64,000 nucleotides of DNA, from assembly GCA_005768755.1 (NCBI GenBank), contig VAFL01000020.1, positions 1 to 64,000 on the forward strand. Reading direction: 5' to 3'. A program made the translations under genes and the position numbers. Under the pieces are notes generated by a model. The model saw only the letters and a list, made by a program, of their open reading frames with translations. It made no database searches and had not been told where the DNA came from. The DNA comes from Paracoccus denitrificans (GTDB lineage Bacteria; Pseudomonadota; Alphaproteobacteria; Rhodobacterales; Rhodobacteraceae). Shown one piece after another: positions 7,605 to 16,498 of the stretch; position 1 is the first letter of the stretch; each line of letters opens with the position of its first letter.

Positions 7605-8241
7605 CGTCATCGAAACCACGGTCTATCGGCTCGACGAGCTTTCCGAAGCCGCGAAAGACAATGCCCGCGCCTGGTATCGCGAGGGCGGCTTCGACTACGA
7701 TTGGTACGATGCCGTCTATGAGGATTTCCGGCGGATCGCGGACATCCTCGGCATCCGCATCAAGACCCGCACCGTCCGCCTCATGGGCGGCGGCGTGCGA
7801 CAAGAGCCTTGCATCTGGTTTACGGGCTTCTGGTCGCAGGGCGATGGCGCCGCGTTCGAAGGCCACTATTCCTATCGCAAAGGCACGGCGGCGGAAATCC
7901 GTGCCTATGCGCCGAAGGATGCGGAGCTGCACCGCATCGCGGATGCCCTACATCAGGCGCAACGCCGCAACTTCTACCAGTTGACGGCCGAGACGACCCA
8001 TCGGGGGCGATACTATCACGAATACTGCATGGCGATCTCGGTCACCCGCGACAGCCCGACAGGGCAGGGCATGACCGCCGATGCCGAGGAGACCGTCATC
8101 GAGGCATTGCGCGATCTCGCGCGTTGGCTCTATCGCCAGCTTGAGCGCGACTACGATGACCTGACTTCGGATGAGGCGGTCGATGAGGCCATCGGTGCCA
8201 ACGAATACAGCTTCACAGTTGATGGGAATCGCTTCGGCTAA
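7597..8241 (+). CDS. Conserved ICE protein (often labelled TA stability-system antitoxin)
   Basis: 214 residues from ATG 7597 within the end of the preceding gene. It starts MPDVIETTVYRLDELSEAAKD and includes AWYREGGFDYDWYDAVYEDF and CIWFTGFWSQGDGAAFEGHY, conserved features of a family that databases commonly name antitoxin of toxin-antitoxin stability system. No toxin partner is apparent here; the upstream overlapping gene is the only candidate. The aromatic and acidic surface is notable. I regard the antitoxin label as weakly founded. Confidence 0.7.
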   Translation: MPDVIETTVYRLDELSEAAKDNARAWYREGGFDYDWYDAVYEDFRRIADILGIRIKTRTVRLMGGGVRQEPCIWFTGFWSQGDGAAFEGHYSYRKGTAAEIRAYAPKDAELHRIADALHQAQRRNFYQLTAETTHRGRYYHEYCMAISVTRDSPTGQGMTADAEETVIEALRDLARWLYRQLERDYDDLTSDEAVDEAIGANEYSFTVDGNRFG

Positions 8242-8243
8242 AG

Positions 8244-8257
8244 CCCGGCTTTCCGGG
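8244..8257. terminator. Convergent terminator hairpin
   Basis: CCCGG (8244-8248), loop CTTT, CCGGG (8253-8257) in the 17-base gap between the convergent stops of the gene at 7597 and vapC. It probably serves both directions. Confidence 0.45.
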
Positions 8258-8258
8258 G

Positions 8259-8642
8259 TTACAGTACCGACCGCAGGTCCGTCCGTGAGAAATCATCGCC
8301 GACAAAGAGCAACGGACAGCCGCGCTCGCTCGCGACCTCATAGGCGAAGCAATCGCCGTAGTTGAGACCGGCGGGATGAACGCCCTTGCCCCAGCGGGCA
8401 TAGGCTTCGGAGATCCTGCGTGCCGAAGCCTCCGTGACGGAGACGACCTCGAACCCAAGGCCCTCGATCAGGGCGGCAATCTCTTCCCCAACATTGCGGC
8501 GCCCGGCCACGATCAGCGTCTCGGCCACGGTTCCGGCCGAGATCAGCAATCCGTCCGCCGCCTCGATCGCCGCCATGCAGGTCTCGGCCTGCGGCTCGTC
8601 CAGCACGATCGCCATCAGCGCCGAGGTGTCGACGACGATCAC
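8259..8642 (-). CDS. vapC: VapC-type PIN-domain toxin
   Basis: 127 residues beginning MIVVDTSALMAIVLDEP. The PIN-domain acidic residues are present: Asp5, Glu41 (in TVAETLIVAGRR), Asp97 (in NYGDCFAYEVA) and Asp116/117 (in FVGDDFSRTD). VapC proteins are Mg2+-dependent endoribonucleases that cut tRNA or rRNA. The gene overlaps the upstream antitoxin by 4 bp in the usual antitoxin-first order. It is transcribed against its neighbours, so it is an independent addiction module inside the ICE accessory arm. Confidence 0.9.
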   Translation of the reverse strand: MIVVDTSALMAIVLDEPQAETCMAAIEAADGLLISAGTVAETLIVAGRRNVGEEIAALIEGLGFEVVSVTEASARRISEAYARWGKGVHPAGLNYGDCFAYEVASERGCPLLFVGDDFSRTDLRSVL

Positions 8643-8896
8643 GCCGGCATCCCGTCATCACCATAGAGGAAGTCCTGACTGCGCGCGGCATCGGCGCCGG
8701 GCAGTGCCTTGCCCCGCGCCGTGGCCCGGACCCGCTCCATCAGCGCACGCCGGCCTTTCGGGGTCGCTGCGACAGCAACCCGCACGAGGCGGGCGACCTC
8801 ATGGCCCCGCCGGGTCAGGATCACCTCGTCGCCGGCCTCGGCGCGTTTCACCAGTTCGGTGAGCTGCCCTTTCGCCTCGGTGACAGAAACCCTCAT
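8639..8896 (-). CDS. vapB: Phd/VapB-type antitoxin
   Basis: 85 residues. The N-terminus MRVSVTEAKGQLTELVKRAEAGDEVILTR... is the Phd/YefM-like DNA-binding fold (TEAKGQL and GDEVILTRRG landmarks); the C-terminal half is charged and likely wraps the VapC active site. It normally represses its own operon. The start overlaps nothing upstream; about 160 bases separate it from the divergent ArdB gene, and this gap must contain both promoters. Confidence 0.85.
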   Translation of the reverse strand: MRVSVTEAKGQLTELVKRAEAGDEVILTRRGHEVARLVRVAVAATPKGRRALMERVRATARGKALPGADAARSQDFLYGDDGMPA

Positions 8897-9000
8897 CGCA
8901 CATCGCTCCAGATGTTCTCCGCTATCCTGCCAAGATGGTCCATAGAATGGTCCATTTCAAGCCCCCAGAGCGAGAGGAGGGCCGGGAGAGGGTGCCTCCG

Positions 9001-9033
9001 GACGGGTTGAGAGAGGGTCGTCCGGCTGCCGTC
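9001..9033 (+). promoter_or_regulatory. Structured leader (class B) before ardB
   Basis: GACGG (9001-9005) pairs with CCGTC (9029-9033) around GAGAGAGGG, followed by a pyrimidine tract and CCAGGAG at the ribosome site. It resembles the leaders at 1168 and 6642. Confidence 0.35.
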
Positions 9034-9056
9034 CCTTTCCCTCCAGGAGACCGATC

Positions 9057-9479
9057 ATGGCTTTGCCCGAACTTGCTTCTCAATCCGCAACCCGTGTCCC
9101 CGACGCGCGCCGCATGAAGTTCCTGCCGCGCCTTTTCGGCCGGCGCCTGCTCATCATCGGCGAGCATGCCGTCTTCCGATTCATGGAGATCCTCAGCCCC
9201 GCCGATTACGGCGGCGGGCTCTGGGATTTCTACGAACGCGCCGGCCAGCCGCTCTATCTCGCGCCGACATCAAAGCCCCGTTACCTCCTGTTCTGCGAAG
9301 GCAACGGTTTCGAGGGCGAGGTCTCATGCGATGCGGCTGGGATCATCGCCACGCTCTTCGCCTTCTCGCATCTTTCCTTCCGCTACGATGACGACGAACT
9401 CGCCGAGGGCTATGGCCGTCTCTACGAACATGCCGCCAATCACCCGGAGGCGGCGGCGATCTTCCAGGCCATCGACTGA
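9057..9479 (+). CDS. ArdB/KlcA-family antirestriction protein
   Basis: 140 residues from ATG 9057, after CAGGAG at 9044-9049. The family landmarks are present in order: MKFLPRLFGRRLLIIGEHAVFRFM, then DYGGGLWDFYE, and YLLFCEGN. ArdB/KlcA proteins block type I restriction enzymes without DNA mimicry and help plasmids or ICEs establish in a new host. Together with the ArdC at the left edge the element carries two unrelated antirestriction functions. A terminator-like hairpin follows at 9486-9515. Confidence 0.8.
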   Translation: MALPELASQSATRVPDARRMKFLPRLFGRRLLIIGEHAVFRFMEILSPADYGGGLWDFYERAGQPLYLAPTSKPRYLLFCEGNGFEGEVSCDAAGIIATLFAFSHLSFRYDDDELAEGYGRLYEHAANHPEAAAIFQAID

Positions 9480-9485
9480 AACCCA

Positions 9486-9515
9486 CAAGCGCCCAGCCTG
9501 ACGGTCGGGCGCTTG
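9486..9515 (+). terminator. Terminator hairpin after ardB
   Basis: Perfect 9-base arms CAAGCGCCC (9486-9494) and GGGCGCTTG (9507-9515), 12-nt loop, then TTTCA; seven bases after the stop of the ardB-like gene. Confidence 0.55.
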
Positions 9516-9637
9516 TTTCATGCCTGCTTTCGCCACGGCTTCAGAGCGAGAGATGGGCCGGAAGGGGTTTGAGCCGGTGCGGTCGAGAGAGAGCGCTGCC
9601 CGGCTTGATCCTGACTTGCTCTCCCGAGGAATCCCCG

Positions 9638-12600
9638 ATGAACATGATTTCCGCATCCGCGGCGGCATCCGCCACCGCGCCGCTTCCGCGCGACCACGAC
9701 GCCGAGACCGCAGCCCGCATATTCACCGCTGCCGGCCTACTGCTGCCGCATCTGGAGCGCGGTCAGCGCGTCGATGCCGCCACGCTGCGCGGCGCGATGG
9801 AAGCGGGTTTCGGCGCTTCCGATGCCACCGGCGCCTGGACCTGGAAGCTGGCCTATGATGCCTGCGAGGCTGCGACCGTCCTCTTCCTGCGCAAATACGG
9901 CAATGTGCTTTTCCGTAAAGCCGCCTCGAAGTCGGCGATCCTGCCGCAGCTCGGCAAGATCTCCGGGCTTCTGCCGACGCATACGCGCCGCTCGGAAGAA
10001 GCGCAGACCTTCCAGCAGTTCTCCACCCCGATCCTGCTCGGTTTCGCGGCGGTCACGGCGGCGGCGATCACGCCTGCCGACCGTGTGCTGGAGCCCTCGG
10101 CCGGCACCGGGCTCCTCGCCATCCTGGCCGAGATCGCCGGCGGCACGCTTCTCGTAAATGAACTGGCCGAGATGCGCGCCGGCCTGCTTTCCTCTCTCTT
10201 TCCGGCCCTTTCCGTTACCCGCTTCGACGCGGCCCAGATCGATGACCATCTCGATCCCTGCCTTGTCCCGACCGTCGTGCTGATGAATCCACCGTTCTCG
10301 GTCATGGCCAATGTCGAGGGGCGCATGCGTGACGCCGCCTTTCGCCATGTCGCTTCGGCGCTGGCGCGTCTTGCGCCCGGCGGACGGCTCGTGACCATCA
10401 CCGGCGCGAGCTTCGCCCCCGATAATCCGGCGTGGACCGCCTCCTGGACCCGGCTGCAGGAACGCGGTCGCGTCACCTTTTCCGCCGCCATCGACGGCTC
10501 GGTCTATGCCAAGCAAGGCACCACTGTCCCGACCCGGCTCACGGTCATCGACAAGCTGCCGGCCGAAGATGCGGCGGTGTTTCCGGCAGCGCCTGGTGTC
10601 GCGCCGGACGTGGCCACGCTGATCGCCTGGCTAGCCGACCTGCTTCCCACGCGGCTGCCGGTCGATCCCGGCCTGACGGTGCCGGTCGCACGACCCACCG
10701 CGCCCCGCACCGTGCGCGGCTACGTCAACCGCGCCGCGCGATCCGCGCCCGCCGCGCCCCTTGCGGAACCGGAGGCCGTGCCGGTCGCCTACGAGACCGT
10801 GGATTGGGAACCGGCCGAGGGCGGCGGCCTCTCCGACGCGATCTACGAGGAATACGGGCTTCAGACCATCCGCATCGACGGGGCGCAGGCGCATCCTACC
10901 CAGCTCGTGCAGTCGGCCTCGATGGCGAGCATCGCGCCGCCGAAGCCCAGCTATCGGCCGACGCTTCCCAACGACATTCTCGGCAAGCTGTCCGAGGCGC
11001 AGCTGGAGACCGTGATTTATGCGGGCGAGGCCCATGGGGGCTTCCTCGCCGGGGGCTGGACGATCGATGACACGCTCGACAATCTCGCCGCCGCGCCGGA
11101 GGATGCCGAGGGAGCAATCCGTTTCCGTCAGGGCTTCATGATCGGCGACGGCACCGGCGTCGGCAAGGGTCGGGAATCCGCCGCCATCATCCTCGACAAC
11201 TGGATGCAGGGGCGGCGTAAGGCGATCTGGATCTCGAAATCCGACAAGCTGTTGGAGGACGCGCAACGTGACTGGTCGGCGCTCGGCATGGAGCGGCTGC
11301 TGGTCACGCCGCTGTCGCGATTCCCGCAAGGCAAGCCCATCACGCTGAACGAAGGCATCCTGTTTCTAACCTATGCCACGCTGCGCTCCGACGACCGGGG
11401 GACAAGGGTTTCCAGGGTCAAACAGATCGTCGAATGGTTGGGCACAGACTTCGATGGGGTGGTGATTTTCGACGAGGCGCATGCCATGGCCAATGCCGCA
11501 GGAGGCAGGGGAGAACGCGGCGATGTCGCCGCCTCGCAGCAGGGCCGTGCCGGGCTGCGCATCCAGCATGCGCTTCCCGATGCCCGAGTCGTCTATGTCT
11601 CGGCCACCGGCGCCACCACCGTCCACAATCTCGCCTATGCGCAGCGGCTCGGTCTCTGGGGCGGCGAGGATTTCCCCTTCTCGACCAGGGCGGAGTTCGT
11701 CGAGGCGATCGAGGCCGGCGGCGTCGCGGCGATGGAGGTGCTGGCCCGCGACCTGCGGGCGCTTGGCCTCTACACCGCCCGCTCGCTGTCCTTCAAAGGC
11801 GTGGAATACGAGTTGCTCGACCACGAACTGACCCCTGAACAGGTCCGCATCTACGACAGCTATGCCGATGCCTTCGCCATCATCCATAACAATCTCGATG
11901 CGGCGATGCAGGCCGCCAACATCACCGGCGGCGAGGGCGGGTCCGGCACGCTGAACCGGCAGGCCAAGTCCGCCGCCCGCTCGGCCTTTGAGAGCGCCAA
12001 GCAGAGGTTCTTCGGGCACCTGTTGACGTCGATGAAAACCCCGACGCTGATCCGGTCCATCACGGCCGATCTGGAAGCGGGACATTCTTCCGTCATCCAG
12101 ATCGTCTCGACCGGCGAGGCGCTGATGGAACGGCGGCTGGCAGAGATCCCCACCGAGGAATGGGGCGATCTGAAAATGGACCTGTCGCCGCGCGAATATG
12201 TCCTAGATTACCTTGCCCATTCCTTCCCGGTCCAACTCTACGAGCCGTTCACCGACAGCGAGGGCAATCTGTCCTCGCGCCCGGTCTATCGTGATGGCCA
12301 GCCGGTCGAGAGCCGCGAGGCCGCGGCCCGGCGCGACGAGATGATCGCAAGCCTCGCCAGCCTGCCGCCGGTTCCCGGCGCGCTCGACCAGATCATCCAG
12401 TATTTCGGGACCGACACGGTGGCCGAGGTCACGGGTCGTTCGCGCCGTATCGTCCGCAAACGCAGCGTCACCATCGACTGGCTCGTCGTGGAAAGCCGCG
12501 CCGGTTCGGCCAACCTGGCCGAGACGCAAGCCTTCATGGACGATCAGAAGCGCGTGCTGGTCTTTTCCGATGCGGGCGGCACGGGCCGGTCGTATCACGC

Positions 12601-13987
12601 CGAACTGTCGGCGAAGAATACCCGGCTGCGTGTCCACTATCTCCTCGAAGCCGGGTGGAAGGCGGACGCCGCCATCCAGGGCCTCGGCCGCACGCATCGC
12701 ACCAACCAGGCACAGCCGCCACTGTTCCGACCGATCTCGACCAATGTGAAGGCCGAGAAGCGCTTCCTCTCGACCATCGCCCGCCGTCTTGACACGCTGG
12801 GCGCGATTACGCGCGGCCAGCGCCAGACCGGTGGTCAGGGCCTGTTCCGCCCGGAAGATAACCTGGAATCGCATTACGCCCGTGACGCGCTGCGCCAGCT
12901 TTATCTCCTGCTGGTGCGCGGCAAGGTCGACGGCTGCTCACTGGAGCGGTTCGAGGCTGCCACCGGGTTGAAGCTGATGGATGCGAACGGCATCAAGGAC
13001 AATTTGCCGGCCATCACCACCTTCCTCAACCGGCTGCTGGCGCTGACCATCGAGCTTCAGGGCATCCTCTTCACCGCCTTCGAACAACTTCTGACCGCCC
13101 GCATCGAGGGCGCCATCGCCTCCGGCACCTATGACGCCGGGCTGGAGACCCTGCGCGCCGAGAGCTTCGTAGTGACGGATCGGCAGGTGATCTACACGCA
13201 CCCGCGCACCGGGGCCGAGACCAGCCTGCTGACCATCACCGAACGCAGGCGCAACCGCCCGGTGACGCTCGACGCCGCGCTGGCGGAACTCGACGATCCC
13301 CGCGCCAGGCTGCTGATCAACGAGCGCTCAGGCCGGGCAGCGGTGCAGATCCCCACCACCAGCGTGATGTTGGACGATGGCGAGATCGAGCGCCGCGTCC
13401 GGCTGATCCGGCCGATGGAAGCGCAGAACGTCCAGGTCAGGATGATGCGCGAGACCCATTGGGTCGAAGCCGACAGGGATGCCTTCGCATCGGCCTGGGA
13501 AGCCGAAGTCGCGGAGGTGCCGGAGTTCGCCGAGTCCACCTTGCACATGGTGACGGGCCTGCTGCTACCGATCTGGAAGCGGCTGCCGAACGACTCCACT
13601 CGCGTCTATCGGCTTCAGTCTGACGCCGGCGAGCGCATCATCGGCCGCAAGGTCTCCCCGGCTTGGGCGGCCAATGCGACCGAGACCGGCATCACCTCGG
13701 TCTCGCCGGACGATGCCTTCGCGGCGCTGCTGGAAAGTCGGACCATCCTCGATCTCGCTGAGGGCCTCCAGCTTCGCCGGGTCCGGGTCATGGGGGCAAA
13801 CCGGATCGAGCTGTCGGGTTTCACCGACACCATGCGCCAGCGCCTCACGGCCTATGGGCTGTTCCACGAGATCATCTCCTGGAAGCTGCGCATGTTCGTG
13901 CCGGTCGATGCCAGCGGTCCGGCGATCCTCGGGAAGCTCTTCGACCGCTGGCCGGTCGAGCGCATCGGCGAGCGGGAGGCAGCCTGA
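9638..13987 (+). CDS. Methyltransferase-strawberry notch helicase fusion
   Basis: 1449 residues from ATG 9638 with CGAGGA at 9625-9630. The N-terminal part carries a Class I methyltransferase fold: motif I near residue 150 (VLEPSAGTGLLA) and motif IV near 215 (VLMNPPFSV), typical of N6-adenine enzymes. Then comes an SNF2-like strawberry-notch helicase: Walker A near 502 (GDGTGVGKGRES), DEAH near 611 (IFDEAHAMAN), and a helicase C-terminal module near 980-1020 (SDAGGTGRSYHAE, QGLGRTHRTNQ). Such proteins are a hallmark of Tn4371-like and other large mobile elements and may methylate and remodel incoming or replicating DNA as an anti-defence function. The stop overlaps the next start (TGATG). 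Confidence 0.9.
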   Translation: MNMISASAAASATAPLPRDHDAETAARIFTAAGLLLPHLERGQRVDAATLRGAMEAGFGASDATGAWTWKLAYDACEAATVLFLRKYGNVLFRKAASKSAILPQLGKISGLLPTHTRRSEEAQTFQQFSTPILLGFAAVTAAAITPADRVLEPSAGTGLLAILAEIAGGTLLVNELAEMRAGLLSSLFPALSVTRFDAAQIDDHLDPCLVPTVVLMNPPFSVMANVEGRMRDAAFRHVASALARLAPGGRLVTITGASFAPDNPAWTASWTRLQERGRVTFSAAIDGSVYAKQGTTVPTRLTVIDKLPAEDAAVFPAAPGVAPDVATLIAWLADLLPTRLPVDPGLTVPVARPTAPRTVRGYVNRAARSAPAAPLAEPEAVPVAYETVDWEPAEGGGLSDAIYEEYGLQTIRIDGAQAHPTQLVQSASMASIAPPKPSYRPTLPNDILGKLSEAQLETVIYAGEAHGGFLAGGWTIDDTLDNLAAAPEDAEGAIRFRQGFMIGDGTGVGKGRESAAIILDNWMQGRRKAIWISKSDKLLEDAQRDWSALGMERLLVTPLSRFPQGKPITLNEGILFLTYATLRSDDRGTRVSRVKQIVEWLGTDFDGVVIFDEAHAMANAAGGRGERGDVAASQQGRAGLRIQHALPDARVVYVSATGATTVHNLAYAQRLGLWGGEDFPFSTRAEFVEAIEAGGVAAMEVLARDLRALGLYTARSLSFKGVEYELLDHELTPEQVRIYDSYADAFAIIHNNLDAAMQAANITGGEGGSGTLNRQAKSAARSAFESAKQRFFGHLLTSMKTPTLIRSITADLEAGHSSVIQIVSTGEALMERRLAEIPTEEWGDLKMDLSPREYVLDYLAHSFPVQLYEPFTDSEGNLSSRPVYRDGQPVESREAAARRDEMIASLASLPPVPGALDQIIQYFGTDTVAEVTGRSRRIVRKRSVTIDWLVVESRAGSANLAETQAFMDDQKRVLVFSDAGGTGRSYHAELSAKNTRLRVHYLLEAGWKADAAIQGLGRTHRTNQAQPPLFRPISTNVKAEKRFLSTIARRLDTLGAITRGQRQTGGQGLFRPEDNLESHYARDALRQLYLLLVRGKVDGCSLERFEAATGLKLMDANGIKDNLPAITTFLNRLLALTIELQGILFTAFEQLLTARIEGAIASGTYDAGLETLRAESFVVTDRQVIYTHPRTGAETSLLTITERRRNRPVTLDAALAELDDPRARLLINERSGRAAVQIPTTSVMLDDGEIERRVRLIRPMEAQNVQVRMMRETHWVEADRDAFASAWEAEVAEVPEFAESTLHMVTGLLLPIWKRLPNDSTRVYRLQSDAGERIIGRKVSPAWAANATETGITSVSPDDAFAALLESRTILDLAEGLQLRRVRVMGANRIELSGFTDTMRQRLTAYGLFHEIISWKLRMFVPVDASGPAILGKLFDRWPVERIGEREAA

Positions 13988-15030
13988 TGCCCAGGCACGA
14001 CGCATCCGAACTGGCGATCCGCCTTGGCCGAGAGGCCGAGGCGGTCTGCCGCCACTACCTGTCGTCCGGCCACCGCGCCGGGCGATACTGGCTGGTCGGT
14101 GACGTGCAGAACACCCCAGGACGCTCCATGTTCGTGCGACTGACCGGCCCGGAATCCAGCAAGGGTGCGGCGGGCAAGTGGAGTGACATGGCGACGGGAG
14201 AGCATGGCGACCTTCTCGACGTCATCCGCGAGGCGCTCGGCCTCGCCGATTTCAAGGACGTGGCTGAGGAAGCGCGCCGCTTCCTCGCCCTCCCGCATCC
14301 CGAACCGGCAAAGACGAGAGCGCCGACCGACAGCACATCCGGCGCGGCACCCGGTTCGCCTGAAGCGTCGCGGCGGCTCTTCGCCATGGCGCAGCCGATC
14401 CACGGCACCCTTGCTGCGATCTACCTCAACCGGCGAGCGATCACCACGCTCGAAGGCACCACCGCGCTGCGCTACCATCCCCGGTGCTATTACAGGCCCA
14501 ACGAGCATGCGCCCACCGAGATCAGGCCGGCGGTGGTCGCCGCCGTCACCGATCTCACCGGCCACCAGACCGGCGCGCATCGCACATGGCTCGCCCCGGA
14601 CGGTTCCGGCAAGGCGCCTGTCGAGACACCGCGGCGGGCGATGGGCGACCTTCTCGGCCACGCGGTCCGCTTCGGCATCGCCGATGAGGTGCTCGCCGCC
14701 GGCGAGGGCATCGAGACCGTGCTGTCGCCGCGCCAGGTCCTGCCCCGCATGCCGATGCTGGCGGCGCTTTCGGCCGCTCACCTCGCCGCCATCCTGTTCC
14801 CGCCGTCGCTGCGCAGGCTCTATGTCCTGCGCGATCGCGACCCGGCCGGGGACGGTGCAAGAGACCGACTGGCCGCCAGAGCAGCCGATCTCGGGATCGA
14901 GGCGGTCTCGCTCATGCCGCGCGAGGGCGATTTCAACGATGATCTGCGACGCCATGGCGCCGATGCCCTCGGGGCGGCCTTGAAGGATCAGCTTCATCCC
15001 GAAGACGTCCGCCGTTTCATGGAAGGGTGA
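13987..15030 (+). CDS. Toprim-domain primase-like protein
   Basis: 347 residues, start fixed by TGATG overlap with the helicase gene. The N-terminal half has a CHC2/primase-like region without an obvious zinc finger, including HYLSSGHRAGRYWLVG and GAAGKWSDMATGEHGDLLDVI. The C-terminal half is a Toprim domain with catalytic Glu in LAAGEGIETVLS and the DxD-like pair in LYVLRDRDPAGDGARDRL. Family members on phages and ICEs are primases or primase-helicases that start lagging-strand synthesis of transferred DNA. Tight coupling with the strawberry-notch helicase suggests they act together. Confidence 0.85.
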   Translation: MPRHDASELAIRLGREAEAVCRHYLSSGHRAGRYWLVGDVQNTPGRSMFVRLTGPESSKGAAGKWSDMATGEHGDLLDVIREALGLADFKDVAEEARRFLALPHPEPAKTRAPTDSTSGAAPGSPEASRRLFAMAQPIHGTLAAIYLNRRAITTLEGTTALRYHPRCYYRPNEHAPTEIRPAVVAAVTDLTGHQTGAHRTWLAPDGSGKAPVETPRRAMGDLLGHAVRFGIADEVLAAGEGIETVLSPRQVLPRMPMLAALSAAHLAAILFPPSLRRLYVLRDRDPAGDGARDRLAARAADLGIEAVSLMPREGDFNDDLRRHGADALGAALKDQLHPEDVRRFMEG

Positions 15031-15402
15031 GGGTGTGATCGGCCCCGGAGGCTCGGTCCGGCTCGGCCTCTGCCGGTTTCGTTCGCTTGGCATCGGCAGG
15101 TGCATCCACCGCCGGAGAGTCCCGCACCCACGGCCTTCGGAGAGGGCGATCGGCGCACAAACGGGACGGGCAGGCAATGGCCGGGAGCGACTAATTTCCG
15201 CCGGCGGGGAGCCACCCCACGCGACAGGTCGCGTGGGGACCCCGTCTCTGGCCCCGCCTTTGCATCGCGAAAGGCAAATTAGCCGCACCCGGCCATCAAG
15301 GCCCTCGCCGAGCGGGCGAGGGCTGTCAACCCGTCCCGCCCGTGCGCTTCGACGCCTGCGAAGGCCGCGATGGGCGCGGTCTCCAGACGAAGGACGCAAC
15401 CG
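15031..15402. other. Intergenic region with a perfect palindrome
   Basis: No gene is supported. It contains a perfect inverted repeat at 15215-15238: arms CCCCACGCGAC and GTCGCGTGGGG with a 2-nt spacer. The spacer is too short for a good RNA loop, so a dimeric protein site on DNA is the more natural reading. No ribosome site or promoter-like box stands out elsewhere. Confidence 0.5.
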
Positions 15403-16338
15403 ATGACGTTTGATCCCGAATATGCAGGGGCCGAGCCGGTCCACACCTCCTCCCAGACCGATCACGCCCTCACCGAACTCCAGCTCTACGGCTGGCGCCC
15501 GTTCCAGGACGAACCTGATCCCCGGCCGCTCCCCGAGGGCAATACCGTCGCTGTAGCCGTCACAGACATCTTCGACGCCCTTGTGGCGACGCTCAGTGAC
15601 ACCCGTCTCGAACCCGATCTCGAAGAGCTGCTCTGGGGGGCCGCCAATCTCTTCCACCGCGCCACCAGCCGGGTCGAACGCGATCTAGACGCCAACGAGC
15701 AGGCGCAGCGCCGGATGCAGCGGGAACAGGACGGCAGCGAGGTGAAGTCGGTCGAACTCGAACGCCTTACGGCCGAGGGGCAGACCCTGATTGAACGGCG
15801 CGCCAGCATGGAACTCTTCCGCGACCTCGCCGCCGAGGCTTTCGAGCACCACACCGGCAGCGCCTGGCGGCCGCGCACCGGCTCGATGGTCAACCATCGC
15901 AACCTGACTGCCGCGATGATCGACTCCAGAGACTTCCTTGCCGCCAAGCGCCGGGCCGAGACCGAGGTGATGCTGCCCGCCGGCCCTAAGGTGGCCGTGA
16001 CCGGCGGCGCCGACTTCAACGATCACCGCCTGATCTGGGCGAAGCTCGATCAGGTCCATGCCAAGCACCCCGACATGGTGTTGCTGCACGGCGGGTCGCC
16101 GAAGGGAGCCGAACTGATCGCCTCCCGCTGGGCCGATCACCGCAAGGTGCTTCAGGTCGCCTTCCGGCCCGACTGGACCAAGCACGCCAAGGCCGCGCCG
16201 TTCAAGCGAAACGATGCCATGCTGGACGTGCTGCCGGTCGGCGTCCTCGTCTTCCCCGGTACCGGGATTCAGGAGAATCTCGCCGACAAGGCCCGCAAGC
16301 TCGGCATCCCGGTCATGAAGTTCGACGGCGGGGCGTAA
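15403..16338 (+). CDS. DUF2493 (SLOG-like) protein
   Basis: 311 residues from ATG 15403. The N-terminal 180 residues are mainly helical and acidic. The C-terminal domain carries the DUF2493 signature: KVAVTGGADFNDHRLIWAKLD, then VLLHGGSPKGAELIASRWA and the final VLVFPGTGIQENLADKARKLG. This is a Rossmann-like SLOG fold that binds nucleotide-derived ligands, a fold shared with DprA and lysine-decarboxylase-like proteins, and seen in several defence and mobile-element systems. The actual ligand is unknown. A short inverted repeat follows the stop. Confidence 0.8.
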   Translation: MTFDPEYAGAEPVHTSSQTDHALTELQLYGWRPFQDEPDPRPLPEGNTVAVAVTDIFDALVATLSDTRLEPDLEELLWGAANLFHRATSRVERDLDANEQAQRRMQREQDGSEVKSVELERLTAEGQTLIERRASMELFRDLAAEAFEHHTGSAWRPRTGSMVNHRNLTAAMIDSRDFLAAKRRAETEVMLPAGPKVAVTGGADFNDHRLIWAKLDQVHAKHPDMVLLHGGSPKGAELIASRWADHRKVLQVAFRPDWTKHAKAAPFKRNDAMLDVLPVGVLVFPGTGIQENLADKARKLGIPVMKFDGGA

Positions 16339-16350
16339 GTCCCGCCGCCT

Positions 16351-16367
16351 GGCGGCTTTAAGCCGCC
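16351..16367 (+). terminator. Hairpin after DUF2493 gene
   Basis: GGCGGCT (16351-16357), loop TTA, AGCCGCC (16361-16367), 13 bases after the stop. No T-tract follows, so termination is uncertain. Confidence 0.35.
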
Positions 16368-16372
16368 GAACC

Positions 16373-16401
16373 TTGACAGAAAACGCCGCCGCGCCTTTGA
16401 T
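16373..16401 (+). promoter_or_regulatory. Candidate sigma-70 promoter for the membrane-protein gene
   Basis: TTGACA (16373-16378), 17-base spacer, TTTGAT (16396-16401). The -35 box is a perfect consensus and the -10 matches four of six positions; it lies about 100 bases upstream of the start at 16499. Confidence 0.45.
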
Positions 16402-16498
16402 GGAACATCCTTGCAGAACCGGCGAAGCAGCATAGTCGCAGGCGGAGCGTATCTCCCGGCAGCCTGTCGTGATCCCCAACCGTTCTCTGGAGGTTTCC

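Noticed and set aside
13852..15657. 601-codon minus-strand open frame over the Toprim gene
   Set aside because: Antisense of a clearly coding + strand gene with Toprim motifs.
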